The notes below the pieces were generated by a model. It saw only the letters and a list, made by a program, of their open reading frames with translations, had not been told where the DNA came from and ran no database searches. A stretch of DNA of 64,000 nt from Molossus alvarezi (lineage: Eukaryota; Chordata; Mammalia; Chiroptera; Molossidae). The stretch covers positions 39,125,488 to 39,189,487 of the forward strand of contig CM073898.1 in NCBI GenBank assembly GCA_037176705.1. The letters run 5' to 3'. Position 1 is the first letter of the stretch. Each line of letters opens with the position of its first letter. Positions 23,401-34,432 of this stretch are shown here, one piece after another. Position numbers and translations under genes: made by a program.

Positions 23401-23625
23401 GCCCTGGCCGGATTGGCTCAGCAGTTAGAGCATCAGCCGGTAGACCAGAGAGACTCGGGTTCAGTTTCTGCTAAGGGCACGTACCTCAGTTGCAGTTTGT
23501 CCCTGGCCCCGCTTGGGGTCATGTGGGTGGCAACCACTCAATGTGTCTCTCTCACATCAATGTTTCTCTCTTTCTCTTCCTCCCTCTCTCCCTCCCGCTC
23601 TATCTGAAGATAAGTGTAAAAAAAA
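23401..23625 (+). mobile_element. VES-type SINE, class A, 3' shortened
   Basis: Head GCCCTGGCCGGATTGGCTCA. The tail goes straight from ATAAGTGTAAAA to the A-run, lacking the usual TCCTCGGGTGAGGAT module. Confidence 0.9.
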
Positions 23626-23629
23626 TTAA

Positions 23630-23890
23630 CTTTTAATTTCACAGTAAATTTAGATTTACAAAAGGATTACAAAGTTAGTACAGAGAGTCCCTTTATATCC
23701 TTCATCCAATGTCCCCTAATGTTAACATCTTACCTAGCTATGAAGCATTTGTCAAAACTAGAAAACAAAATTTGGCACATTACTAATAACTAAACTTCAG
23801 ACTTTATATGAATTTTACTAGTTTTCTGCTAATGTTCTTTTCTATTCCAGGATTCAGTCCAGGATAGCACATTGCATTTAATATGCCAAA
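23630..23890. mobile_element. Old LINE-1 3' fragment
   Basis: 'gatttacaaaaggattacaa', 'cctaatgttaacatcttacc' and 'ggattcagtccaggatagca' match the 3' region type described at 9370. Confidence 0.6.
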
Positions 23891-24323
23891 TTTTAAAACA
23901 AATCGTTTTTTAAGTCATTTCTAAGTTAAACTATGACAATTCGTATGAATGTGGCATTTTAATATTTGATACAAACTATTCATTAGCAAAAACACAAGTT
24001 GTCAAGATGCCACATTCTGTGATTATGAGCTCCTCTGGGAAAGACTATTATTTGTTTGGCACATTTTAGCTATATATAGTTTCATACATTCTCTACAGGA
24101 TGTAGTTTTCACAGCAGTAAGAGTTAAGAGAAGTACAAGAAAATTCAAAACATTCTAACTCTTAGTGGAAAACAATTTCATTCTTCCTAATGTAATAGTA
24201 GAGTTGGGATTTTATTCCAGTGACATGCTATAAAGGTGGTGGAAATATAATTTATGAATACATTACAGGTCTGATATAATCATCACACTTTAAGCCACAG
24301 AAACCACTAAAGACCACAGAAAC
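23891..24323. other. Unannotated intergenic stretch
   Basis: No named feature. Confidence 0.5.
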
Positions 24324-24758
24324 AGCCCTGGCTTGTTTGGCTCAGCAGTTACTAACTGTTGCAGCAGTTCTCAACCTGTGGATCGCGACCCTTTTGGGGG
24401 TTGAATGACCCTTTCACAGGGGTCGCCTAAGACATAACAGTAGCAAAATTACAGTTATGAAGTAACAACGAAAATAATTTTATGGTTGGAGGTCACCACA
24501 ACATGAAGAACTTATTAAAGGGTCGTGGCATTAGGAAGGTTGAGAACCACTGCTTGGAAGGTAGGCCCATGGACCAATGAATTGCAGGTTCAATTCCAGT
24601 CAAGAGCATGTACCTGGGTTGCAGTTCATCTCCGGCCCTGGTAGGGGTCGTGTGGGAGGCAACCAGTCAATGTGTCTCTAGAGCTGATCTCTCTCTCTCT
24701 CCCCTTCCCACTCTATCTGAAGATAATGGAAAAATACGCTTGGGTGAGGATTTAAAAA
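24324..24758 (+). mobile_element. VES-type SINE interrupted by a hAT element
   Basis: Head GCCCTGGCTTGTTTGGCTCA at 24324, then the hAT insert at 24362-24552. The SINE resumes with 'aggcccatggaccaatgaat' and ends CTTGGGTGAGGATTT. The two arms are collinear with an uninterrupted class A copy. Confidence 0.92.
24362..24552. mobile_element. Non-autonomous hAT DNA transposon (191 bp)
   Basis: Terminal inverted repeats CAGCAGTTCTCAACC and GGTTGAGAACCACTG, with subterminal GGATCGCGACCC. The interior contains 'cataacagtagcaaaattac' and 'aaataattttatggttgg'. This resembles the SPIN/OposCharlie-like hAT MITEs, which spread horizontally among tetrapods. There is no transposase. The expected 8-bp duplication is not clean. 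Confidence 0.85.
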
Positions 24759-25386
24759 GAGGACCACCGAGGACCACTAAGAAAAGAAAGCTTTCTCTAG
24801 GAGTAAATATCTGGAGTCATTTTGGGGAGGGAGCAGTGAGAGTTACTTGGGATTTTAAATAGAGATATTTTCAGATCTATAGAGGCTATCTTGTTAGAAG
24901 ACCAATTTTTTTTTTTAAGTTTACATTTTAATAGAACAATTTTGTAGGTATTATAACAAAAGAGCACTAAAGGATTCTATTTGAAGTCAATTCAAAGACT
25001 TATCTAATCCAAGGAAAATACAGAACCTTGCTATATAGTAAGTATATTCCATCTTATTCCATCTGGTTCCTGTCACAATTAGTAGTTATCTTCAGGTACT
25101 ATCATCAATCACAGGATGACATGTAATATTCCTGTAGACGTCTCTATCTTTATGCCAGGAAAAAAAATTGAAGACATTATAATTATTTCATAAAACCCAA
25201 AGAAAGCATTGATAGATGAGAAAAGCAACAGGAAACAACAAAATATTTTGCCAAGCATTAGTGTATATATAAAGAAGGCAAATAAGGATATCATGTGTTT
25301 ATATTTTTATTTAATAATTTGCTTTTTTGGGGGAATAAGGAACATAGTAATTTAATTAATTATTACTTTTTAAAGGTATTTAAAAA
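24759..25386. other. Unannotated intergenic stretch
   Basis: AT-rich; nothing recognised. Confidence 0.5.
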
Positions 25387-25601
25387 ATGTTTTTTTCTTT
25401 ATTGATTTTAGAGAGAGAGAAGAAGAGGGAGGGAGAGAGAGATGGAAACATTGATGAGCGAGAACATTGATTGATTGCCTCCCGCATGCCCCCCACTGGG
25501 GATCGGGCCCACCACCTGGGCATGTGGCCTGACCGGGAATCGAACTGGTGACCTCCTGGTGCATGGGTCGACGCTCAACCACTGAGCCACACCAGCTGGG
25601 C
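25387..25601 (-). mobile_element. VES-type SINE, class B
   Basis: Starts CTTTATTGATTTTAGAGAG, ends CACACCAGCTGGGC. A weak flanking repeat of TTAATTAATTATT and TTAACTAATTATT supports insertion. Confidence 0.92.
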
Positions 25602-25769
25602 TTAACTAATTATTTTTAAAAAGAAAATCTATATGTACATAGCACCTTATTGCTTCCTAATTATTTGCTCATATATAATCTATTGAATAGTTAGCTGGTG
25701 ACTTTGTATTTTAGGCCCAGCTGCCATGGGTGCTGACACAAAGTATACAATGTTCAATTGTCCTTTGAA

Positions 25770-25965
25770 GCCACTTCAAAAGTAACCTCCTCTGTGAAAT
25801 CTTCTGATTGCTCCAGGCCCTCCATCAAGGACGAACTTGCACTCTTTCCTCTGTGCTCTCAACGTACATAACCGATTTTACATACTTCTGTGACGGCACT
25901 TGTCTCAGTATCACCTCTTTTAGGGATAGCATCTCATTCAACTTTTTATCTTCACAGGTAAGGGG
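25770..25965 (+). repeat. LINE-2 3' fragment
   Basis: 'gtaacctcctctgtgaaatc' and 'cttctgtgacggcacttgtc' fit LINE-2. It directly precedes an MLT1 LTR. Confidence 0.6.
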
Positions 25966-25971
25966 CAGGCA

Positions 25972-26386
25972 GTGTTATGGGCTGAATTGGGCCTCCTCTC
26001 CCCATTCATATGTTGAAACCTAACCCCCACTACCTCAGAATGTGACTATATTTGGAGATGGGGACCTTTAAAGAGGTGATTGAGTTAAAATGAGGCCGTT
26101 GGGGTGGGCCCTAATCCAATCTGACTGCTGTAAGATGGGTCAGATAAGAAGAAGAAATTTGGACACACAGCGAACACCAGGGATGAGCATGCACAGAGGA
26201 AAGACCACATAAGGACACAGCAAGAAGGTCACAATCTGAAAGTTAAGAAGAAAGGCCTAAGAAGAAACCAAACCTGCTGACGCCTTGATTGGACTCCCAG
26301 CCTCCAGAACTGGGAGAAAATTTTCTGTTTAAATCATCCCATGTGTGGTATTTTGTTATGGTAGCTCTAGCAAACTAATACGAACA
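25972..26386 (+). mobile_element. MLT1-type (ERVL-MaLR) LTR
   Basis: Starts TGTTATGGGCTGAATTGGGC and ends 'ctctagcaaactaatacg'. In between are 'gaatgtgactatatttggag', 'gggtgggccctaatccaatc', 'cagcctccagaactgggaga', all diagnostic of MaLR LTRs. An ancient solo LTR; no coding part. Confidence 0.85.
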
Positions 26387-26499
26387 GTCACCTGTAAATG
26401 ACATATTGTAAGTACTTTAAAAATGGCAGTTGTTATGTATAAATGGCAGTTATTATATATACAGTATACCTCTTATATATATATAAATTATTTATGCAT

Positions 26500-26620
26500 G
26501 CCCTGGCCAGTGTGGCTTGGTTGTTTGGAGCATTGTCCTGTACATCAAGGGATGGTGGGTTCAATTACTGGTCAGGGCATGTACCCAGGTTGTAGGTTTG
26601 ATCCTGGAGTGTATATGGGA
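26500..26620 (+). mobile_element. VES-type SINE, 3'-truncated
   Basis: Head GCCCTGGCCAGTGTGGCTTG through 'gtagtttgatcctggagtg'. The rest is missing and no tail or duplication is visible, so it was probably cut by later deletion. Confidence 0.8.
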
Positions 26621-26639
26621 GACTTTTCCTGAGAGTCAC

Positions 26640-26890
26640 ATGACCCACCCTCTCCCCTTCATTCCAACCTCTACTTTAATGTCACCAGATCAGAGAGTCT
26701 CCCCTAATCCAGCTAAAGAGCTTCTCCTGACATTCTCTAGCTCCTTACTTTTTGTTTTTCAGAGCATCTATTAATTATCTGGGCATTATGTCTTTTTATA
26801 TCTGCTTATTGTCTCTCTCCTCTCTACCACATTTTCAGCTCCATGAAGTTAAGGAGTTTGTTAATAAATGTTGGTTGGATGAAAATTTGT
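26640..26890 (+). repeat. LINE-2 3' end
   Basis: 'ctctaccacattttcagctc', 'catgaagttaaggagtttg' and 'aataaatgttggttggatga' match the LINE-2 3' terminus. Confidence 0.65.
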
Positions 26891-27179
26891 AGCATTAAAC
26901 ATTAAAGTCAGAGATAATAGCTTTCAATATTCCTTAATGATATAACAGATATTGCAATGGAGTGGTCAAACAATGCTGAAGCAATGCATTCCACTATCAT
27001 TTGAGTATATTAGGTTGTACAAGAAATCTCTGTGTTTAATTTTTTACTGTGTAATTGACCTCTTTCAGGGGTCTGTTCTGCTCAGAACTTTTATCCAGTA
27101 TCTTGAAACTGCCCCTGGTCCTCAGAAATGGATCCTTGGTGGCTATACAGAGGAATGCTTTCCAGTAGAAATATAATGT

Positions 27180-27534
27180 GTACCACATATGTACTTTTAA
27201 ATCTCCTAGGAGCTATATTTGTAAAAGTAAAAAGAATAGGTAAACTATTTTAATATCTTGTTTAACCCAAGATATCCAAAACATTATCATTTCAACATGA
27301 AATCAATATAATGTAAGTACAATTATTACTGAAATATTTTACATTCTTTTTTCTTAGTACTGCCTTAGAAATCTGATGATTATTTTACACTGGCAGCACA
27401 TCTCAATTCAGATGGGAAATTTTAACAATTAAAGTGAAATGAATGTAGTTATATGCAATGAAAGAAGTATTTTATATTGCTTCAGTTTTAGAATTTTAAT
27501 TAACAGCATTTAAATAAAATGAAAATTCAGCTCC
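27180..27534. other. Unannotated intergenic stretch
   Basis: Nothing recognised. Confidence 0.5.
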
Positions 27535-27620
27535 TCAGCCATACTAGCCGTGTTTCAAATGCTTCATTGCCACACATGGCCGGTGTATTGGACAGTTCGG
27601 ATTTAGAGCATGGGACTCTG
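27535..27620. mobile_element. MER3/MER58-like hAT MITE fragment
   Basis: 'ctcagccatactagccgtgt', 'acatggccggtgtattggac' and 'agttcggatttagagcatgg' match one half of the MITE seen more fully at 46205. Confidence 0.6.
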
Positions 27621-28817
27621 TCTCCTAGTCATAATTGATTGGAGCCGCAGTAGCCTGCTGACTACAGCTCAGCCAATCAGATTCTTTCTCCCAGGAATTT
27701 GAATTTTGAACTGAGATACACAGGGAATGGAGAGATTTGGCTTTGAGTTGTGTTAATGGCAGAATTCCAAAGTGAAGGTCATGAACAGCTGTTGTCAGGG
27801 TCCCCAGAGCTTCCTTCCTTGTCTTCTGTTGTTCCAGAGGCCTGGTTGGTGTTTCAATTCTTTTTTGAATTCCATGAGAGAGCCTAATATATTTCCAGTA
27901 ATTTTTTATTTTCCCTTGAGTCAGCTCAAGCTGGTTTCTGTTACTTGTAATGATGTCAATAAAAAAGTAAAATGAACAAAAAATGTTAACAAATTTCTTT
28001 AAAATTTGCAGAGAACATAATTATGCAGAAGGATATATATTTATGCATAATTGTCCAGTGTGTTATCAACCCTCAACAGAATAGAGCAGGGTGTAGATAA
28101 TTCAAAACAGTAAATTGATACGAAAGAGCATCTATTTTATTTTGGAATGCATTTATGTGAATTGGGGGATGGGGGCAGAGCAGAAACAAGATACAGCTTC
28201 CTAATTGTTTTATAGAGAATTTAATCAGCATGAATTCTCCAAGAATGACGTTGATCACACAGCAGGTGCTTGATAAATGCATGCTGATTAATTGACTTAG
28301 AATACACCAGCTGTCGGTAAAAAAATGTGATCCACAATCAAACCATTTGACAGAAGAAAGCCAGGATGGCTTTTAGAATTAGTAGCAATGTGGAATTCTA
28401 CATGCAAATAATCTAGAGATGGTGTTGCTGTCTTTGGTTTCCTTCCTAGATGAGAATGAGATGATCATACTCTGCTTTGGGAGGAAGGTACTTAGTGTTT
28501 AAGGCCATCAGTCTAGGTAAACACATTCTCCAGTCATTGGTTGGGAATCTCAAATGTATTTCTAGAAAGCCTTTTCTTTGCATATACCAGGTCTGTGTGT
28601 GGATGTGTGTAGGGTGGGCATGGGGGGAGATGCTGTCATAATGATCTCTCCTGATCCTGGGAAGCTTTGATTTTTTCCCCTCCTCTTAGAATCAGGTAAT
28701 CAATATAGAAATATAAAGTTTTTGGAAAAGCTTCAGAATAGCAGCTTTTAATAGAAAAAAAAAATGAATCTAATTAAGCCTCTAGTATTATTGCCAGTTT
28801 ACAGAAAAGTATCAGAT
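27621..28817. other. Unannotated; one MIR/L2-like end
   Basis: At 28255-28300 'gcaggtgcttgataaatgca' suggests a MIR/L2 tail. Otherwise no gene or repeat recognised in 1.2 kb. Confidence 0.45.
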
Positions 28818-29064
28818 AAAGAATGCATGCAGGGCCTTGTGGGTGTGGCTCAGTGGTTGAGCTTCGACCCATGCACCAAGAGGTCCTGGTTTGATTCTCA
28901 GTCAGGACACATGCCCAGGTGGTGGGCCCAATCCCCAATAGGGGGCATGCAGGAGGTGGCCAATCCATGTTCTCTCTCATTGATGTTTCTGTCTCTCTCT
29001 CCCTCTCCCTTCCTTTCTCTCTAACCAGTAAAGAAAAAAGAAAAAAAAAAGAATGCATGCAGGG
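28818..29064 (+). mobile_element. VES-type SINE, class B, with 17-bp duplication
   Basis: Body 28835-29047 between identical AAAGAATGCATGCAGGG copies. The tail CCAGTAAAGAAAAAAG has lost the exact AATAAA. Confidence 0.95.
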
Positions 29065-29199
29065 ATACAATCAGCCAACTCCAGAATATGGAAAAGTCTA
29101 CAGAACAATGACCCAGCTTTTTCATCAGGTAATAAATGCTACAATGATGTTGTAAATGGCACAATTACATTTGGAGGATAGTGCCACCCGTACAACATT

Positions 29200-29600
29200 A
29201 TGTTAGGCTGGGTTCCTTGCATACAAATTCTGAGGTGGAGAGTTGCATGCAGAAGTTTATTGGAGAGATACCTCTGAGGACATGAGAAAGGTAGGATTGG
29301 ACAGTGGAGAAGCTGACCCCAGTGAGGTTTCAGCTGAGGCCTCACTGATCAAATGGGGAGCTCTGCAGCAGGATGACCCTTCAAAGTTGTCACAAATTGA
29401 GGCAAGAGGGCCAAGCTTTGTATTCCTGCCTCAACCAGGCATTTGATATGAGCTGCCTCCTACCAGGCAGTATAACTTTAGGAGAGGCGGTTCCTTGCAC
29501 CAGGGGGTATTCCCAGCAAGGGGTGCAGCTGTGAGCTAGCAGCAGTTAATATGCTCAGCAGCTAGAGGATGAGAATGTTGACCCTTGATGGAATACAATA
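29200..29600 (-). repeat. Possible old LTR remnant
   Basis: 'gcagaagtttattggagag' (a reversed AATAAA context) followed by about 350 bp of G-rich sequence. Could be an old ERV LTR; family unassigned. Confidence 0.25.
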
Positions 29601-30045
29601 GTATTCACTAAAATAATGTAAAACAAAATAAAATCCTGATATTATAGTGCCATTTAGCTATTATTCAACGCATAATTTGCATAGTAATGACTATTTTATT
29701 TAAAAAGTCAAAAGAAATATAATTTTATCATAAAAGTTCTGGCATTTTTACGTCAATTGATTATCTTTGGTTGTTGTATATTTTGATGTGGAAAAATAAA
29801 TTATTGTGTTGCATTCGCTTGCTAAACATTTTCATTATGCTGCCATTTTTGGAACCCTGGGTGGGGAGCACTTTGTTCACTTGACGCTCAGCCTGCCAAA
29901 CTTGTTCACATCCGACCTCACTGGCCACTCCTTCCTAGTCGTCTAATGACGTCTCCTCATTTAGGGCCTCCATATTTTGGAACACTTAGGGCTTAGTCCT
30001 CAGACCTTTTCTTTTTCTCTTTTCAAAAATCTAATTTCCTACATG
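29601..30045. other. Unannotated intergenic stretch
   Basis: Nothing recognised. Confidence 0.5.
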
Positions 30046-30325
30046 TTCCCATCCTGACTCGTGGCTTTAAATATCATGTATACTTTGATAACTCTCAGAT
30101 GTTTATCTTCAGCTGGGTTCTCTTCCCTGAATTCCATTCTTACTCAACATCTCTGCTCTGGTATCTACAAACATCTCAAGTTTGATATGTCAAACCGAGC
30201 TCACAGTTTTCTCCCACGCCCATTCCTGCACAACTGCTTCTTCCTGCAGTCTTCAAAGAGCTTAGCAAATAACTGCTCCGCTCGCCCAGTTCTCAAGCCA
30301 AAAAATCTTGGACTCATTCCTGAGT
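30046..30325 (+). repeat. LINE-2/CR1-like reverse transcriptase fragment
   Basis: 'gtggctttaaatatcatgta' through 'caagccaaaaaatcttggac' corresponds to the RT region around the (Y/F)ADD box and the following 'LGV' region of a LINE-2-type ORF. Here the box is degraded to Y-F-D-N. Confidence 0.45.
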
Positions 30326-31018
30326 ATTTAAAATTTTGAACATTATGTCAATTCACTCATATATACTTTGTTGGATATCTCTGACAAGGACTTTTTTTTT
30401 TCACATAAACACCATGTCTAACAAAATTAACATAATTCTTTCATATCTTTTAATGGCCAGTCTATATTCCAATATGTTTAATTGTTTCTAAGGTGTCTTT
30501 ATATAGTGCCTCATTCAGATCAGGATTGAAATAAAGGAGAAAGTCAATTAACAAATAGTTATAAAATATGTCAGGTGGTAATCAATACTGCAGAGTAGGA
30601 GGGTAGACAGTACAAAGTAGAAGGGACTAGGTGCTTGACTATTTAACACAGAGTGCTCCAAAAAGCCTCTTTGATGAAGTGACATTCGTGCAAAGATTAG
30701 AATGAAGTGTTTTAAGGAGGATATAACCAAATGTATTATATAGCACAAATGGGTCATGAAAGGTGAGGACTGAAAATTGATTTTTATGGTAACATAGGGT
30801 CATTGGGTACCTTGAGTAAAGCTCCTTTTGTGGAATGGTGGGGGTAAAAGCCTGATTGGAATGGGCCCAGGAGAGAACAGGAAAGGAAGTGGAATCACCC
30901 AGTACAGACAACTGTAGAGACGTTTTGCTTATAGGAAGACTGACAATTGGGACATTGGCTGAAAGAAGACATAGAGTTGCTGAATAAAAACATTTTTTTC
31001 CAAATGAGAGCTATTATA
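30326..31018. other. Unannotated intergenic stretch
   Basis: A 90-codon minus-strand ORF (30639-30911) has no recognisable domain. No named repeat. Confidence 0.45.
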
Positions 31019-31272
31019 ATATGTTTGAGCCTTGGCCTGTTTGGCTTAGTGGTTAGAATGTTGGCCCCCCAGACCAAAGAGTTTCGGGTTCGATTCTGAT
31101 CAAGGGCACATACCTTGGTTGCGGTTTGTCATTTGGGAGACAACCAATCAATGTGTCTCTCTTACACGGATGTTTCTCTCTCTCTATTCCTTCCTCCTTC
31201 CCTCGCACTCTATCTGAAGATAAATGGAAAAATATCCCCTGGTGAGGATTAAAAAAATAAAAATATGTTTGA
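31019..31272 (+). mobile_element. VES-type SINE, class A
   Basis: Body 31029-31262, tail CCCCTGGTGAGGATTAAAA. ATATGTTTGA is on both sides. About 20 bp are missing in the middle. Confidence 0.92.
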
Positions 31273-32050
31273 TGCTAATGAGAATGATTCAGTAGGGAGA
31301 AAACACTGATGATGCGGGAGAAAGAACAATTGCTAGAGAGAGCGACTCGAGTATTTGGACAGGGTTAGAATCCAGTGCAGAACTGCAGGGATGGCTTTAG
31401 GCAGGAGGGCTGACAGTCTATCCATAGTTATAGGAAAGAAGGCAGAATGTGTGGGTACTAATGCTGGTCGGCTAGTAACTGTGGAGGTAGCTATGGGTTC
31501 TCTTCTGAGTGAGGAAGGAAGCAAAGTCATCCCCAGAGGGAATTAGGAGATGTTAGAGAATTGGAGAAGAAAAGGAATGAAATTGTGTTTTAGGAGAGTT
31601 GGAGAGTAAATGGCCTAGGGGATGTATTGGGACTTTATTAAAGGCCCATCGGAGGTCGAGGGGTATGAATTTGCAGTGAGCATCTTCTGCACGGTTGTTT
31701 GTTTTTCTCCAGTCTCATTTAGCGGCTGGGTGTAACACAGGTCAAGGGTTGGATTTAAGTGGGGCTGAAGTTTCACCATGGTGTACAGTGGAGGGAGACA
31801 GAGAGGGGTAAACAATTTGACAAAGTATGCAAGAGTAATTGGAGTGATGGACCATCATGGAATATAAGCTGAGAAAGTAGAAAAGAGAAAACATGAGGGA
31901 GAGTAATGAGCAGCGAAAAGGTGATAATGGTCTGAAAACTTCATGGGAGTCACAGCACAGCAACAGTGAACTGGAAAAATAGGAGGTGATGGTAGATACA
32001 AAGCAAAAAATATAGTAAAAAAAGGAAAGGGATGGGAAAAGAGTCAGTCT
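31273..32050. other. Unannotated intergenic stretch
   Basis: No gene or named repeat seen. Confidence 0.5.
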
Positions 32051-32323
32051 TGTGCACTGCCTGTGGAAATATAAACTGGTATCACTCTTTTGGGGGGTAA
32101 CATTGAAATATCTACCAAATGTTAAATGCCTTGGACCTAGCAGTTTTTCTTTTTAGATTTATCTGACAATTATAGTTGCTATTTGCATAAAAGATACCAG
32201 GGTGTTCTTTGCAGCATTATTTGTAACAGCGAAAGATTAAAAACAACTTAAATGTCCATCAATCGGGGACTTAATAAGTAAATTATGACATAACACTAAA
32301 GGTTGATATATTAGCAACCATTT
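32051..32323 (+). mobile_element. Older LINE-1, split by a younger LINE-1
   Basis: 'ttctttgcagcattatttgt' and 'aaatgtccatcaatcgggga' are ORF2 tail motifs. The element seems to continue at 33455-33620, where 'aattgtacacctgaaacctg' and 'aataaatttaataaaaag' form a 3' end. Confidence 0.6.
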
Positions 32324-32340
32324 AAAAATGATTTAGTAAA

Positions 32341-33117
32341 AGCTTCTGCACAGCAAAAGAAACAATCATCAAAATGGAAAGGCAACCCACTGTATGGGAG
32401 AACATCATTGCCAATGATGTATCAGATAAGGGGTTAATTTCCAATATATATAGAGTGCTCCTACAACTCCACAAAAGGAAGACAAAGAACCCAATTAAAA
32501 AATGGGCAGAAGAGCTGAATAGACACCTCTCCAAACAGGACATACAAATGGCCAAGAGACATATGAAGAAATGCTCAACATCACTAATCATCAGAGAGAT
32601 GCAAATTAAAACAACAATGAGGTATCACCTCACACCTGTCAGAATGGCCGCCATCAACAAATCATCAAACAACAAGTGTTGGCGAGGGTGTGGAGAAAAG
32701 GGGACTCTAATACACTGCTGGTGGGAATGCAGACTGGTGCAGCTGCTATGGAAAACAATATGGTGCTACCTCAAAAAATTAAAAATTGAACTTCCATTTG
32801 ACCCAGTGATCCCACTGCTGGGAATATACCCTAAGAAGCCTGAAACACCAATCAGGAAGAATATATGTACCCCCACGTTCATAGCAGCACTATTTACAAT
32901 AGCTAAGATCTGGAAACAGCCCAAGTGTCCACCAGTAGACGAATGGATAAAAAAGCAGTGGTACATATACACAATGGAGTACTATGCAGCGGTAAGAAAG
33001 AAAGATCTCTTATCCTTTGAGACGACATGGAGGGACCTGGAAAGTATTATCCTAAGTGAAAGAAGCCAAGCAGAAAAAGACAAATACCACATGATCTCAC
33101 TTATATACGGAATATAA
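32341..33117 (+). pseudogene. LINE-1 ORF2p C-terminal fragment, open frame
   Basis: An uninterrupted frame of about 258 codons running from the 5' truncation point to the natural ORF2 stop. The protein shows the ORF2p C-terminal cysteine motif [18 protein letters not shown] (C-x3-C-x7-H-x4-C). It is followed by [31 protein letters not shown] and YTMEYYAAV, all conserved in mammalian LINE-1. The endonuclease and reverse transcriptase domains are absent, since full ORF2p is about 1,275 residues, so it cannot mobilise anything. An in-frame methionine is at 32374, but there is no sign that it is translated. Confidence 0.93.
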
Positions 33118-33437
33118 TGAATATAACAGTCTGAGGAATACAGTAGACCCAGACACATGGAAGTAGGGCACAGACTGACATCCCTCAGAAGAGGGGATGG
33201 GAGGTGGGGGGGTGGGAAGAGATAAACCACAGAACTTATATGCATGTATGCATGACCAATGGACATGGACAACTAAGCCGGGGATGGGGTGGAGGGGGGG
33301 TAGGGCGGGGGGTGCCAACGGGGTAAAAAGGTAAAATATCTGTAACAAAAAAATAAATAAAAAGTCATAAAAAAATAAAAAATAAAAAAAATAAAAATAA
33401 AAAGAATACAAATCAGGGGATTCCAAAATAAAAAAAA
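33118..33437 (+). repeat. LINE-1 3' UTR with two G-rich tracts and tail
   Basis: Contains 'agaacttatatgcatgtatg', two four-run G-tracts (33192-33217 and about 33280-33313), and an A-rich tail broken by T, C and G from 33345 on. Confidence 0.85.
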
Positions 33438-33454
33438 AAAAATGATTTAGTAAA

Positions 33455-33620
33455 TCACTATTTTGGAAGGGTATGGGGGATAAATGGTGCTGGAAGGAGA
33501 CTTGACTTGGGGTCGTGAACATACAATATAGTGTAAAAATAATGTGGTTATGGAATTGTACACCTGAAACCTGTATAATTTTGTTCACCCAGTGTCATTC
33601 CAATAAATTTAATAAAAAGA
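33455..33620 (+). mobile_element. 3' end of the older LINE-1
   Basis: 'gtggttatggaattgtacac', 'ctgtataattttgttcaccc' and 'aataaatttaataaaaag' with A-rich end. Probably the right half of the element at 32051. Confidence 0.5.
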
Positions 33621-33709
33621 GGGAAAAACCTCATTGTAATTGATTCAAGCTTGGGTCATCCATAGGTGCTAAAACTGAAACTGAGCATCCTCATAATTCC
33701 AATTTGATT

Positions 33710-33936
33710 TAAACTGTAGTTTTATTTTAAATATTTTTATTGATTTTTTTTAGAGAGAGAGGGAGAGACAGCTAGAAACAGAGATGATCTATGTGGCTGC
33801 CTCCTGCACATCCCCCGCTGCGGGTCGAGCTAGAAACCTGGGCACGTGCCCTGACCTGGAATCAAATCGGCAACCTTTCAGTGCACAGACAATGCCCAGC
33901 CAACTGAGCCACACCCGCCAGGGCTAAACTGTAGTT
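33710..33936 (-). mobile_element. VES-type SINE, class B variant
   Basis: Body 33723-33924, flanks TAAACTGTAGTT on both sides. Its middle is diverged (GCGGGTCGAGCTAGAAACC). Confidence 0.92.
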
Positions 33937-34432
33937 CTAAAACAATTATTTTTTTCTTCTCTCTCTCAGCATACTTCACTGACCTGACCTTAGTTTCTCA
34001 ACTTGGTGATTGTTCACCCCTGAAGCAGCAGAAAACAATAACAAGGTTTTGCCTAAAGATTACAAGGTTTAAGTCCAGGCAGGCTAAAGATAACATCTTT
34101 ATCTAAGTTATGTTTCAGCTCCTGAGTCCTAAGGCTGGATGACCCCTTGGCTACCTCTCTTTCAAACTGGTTATGGATTCTTCAAAAATGTCAATGTCAT
34201 GAAACACAAAAAATAAGGTCAAATAAAATAAAAGTAAGAGACAATAAAGGAAATTAAAGAGATATTTCTATTACATGCAAGGAGTTCGCCTTGATTGGAT
34301 TATGGATGGGAAAAAAAGCTATAAAGGACATTTTTGGTGGATAATTGGGGAAATTTGGATATGGGTTATGTCATAAGTATTATGGAATTGAGATTACATT
34401 TCTTGTGTCTGATAATAGGGTTATGATTTGAT
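33937..34432. repeat. Ancient interspersed repeat, family unclear
   Basis: 'taattggggaaatttggata' ... 'tattatggaattgagattac' and, after the SINE, 'gctgtctgcaatgtgctttc' ... 'actcagcaaaaacaaaag' follow the order of a common old mammalian repeat I cannot name. The 33960-34190 part loosely recalls the LTR at 50579, too weak to call. Confidence 0.35.

Larger units (their letters stand above)
32324..33454 (+). mobile_element. 5'-truncated LINE-1 with target duplication
   Basis: Body 32341-33437: the C-terminal part of ORF2, a G-rich 3' UTR and a complex A-rich tail. Flanked by AAAAATGATTTAGTAAA at 32324-32340 and 33438-33454, identical on both sides. The intact coding end and perfect 17-bp duplication indicate a comparatively recent insertion by target-primed reverse transcription. 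Confidence 0.95.

Noticed and set aside
27005..27070. Possible mariner end ('attaggttgtacaagaaatc')
   Set aside because: Resembles a mariner terminal repeat, but no matching inverted end or TA duplication could be found.
32374..33117. 247-codon ORF as a host gene
   Set aside because: It is the C-terminal end of LINE-1 ORF2p, flanked by a LINE-1 3' UTR, tail and target duplication.
33960..34190. Third copy of the LTR at 50579
   Set aside because: Shares a loose motif order ('agataacatctttatctaag', 'atgtttcagctcctgag'), but too diverged and without recognisable ends.
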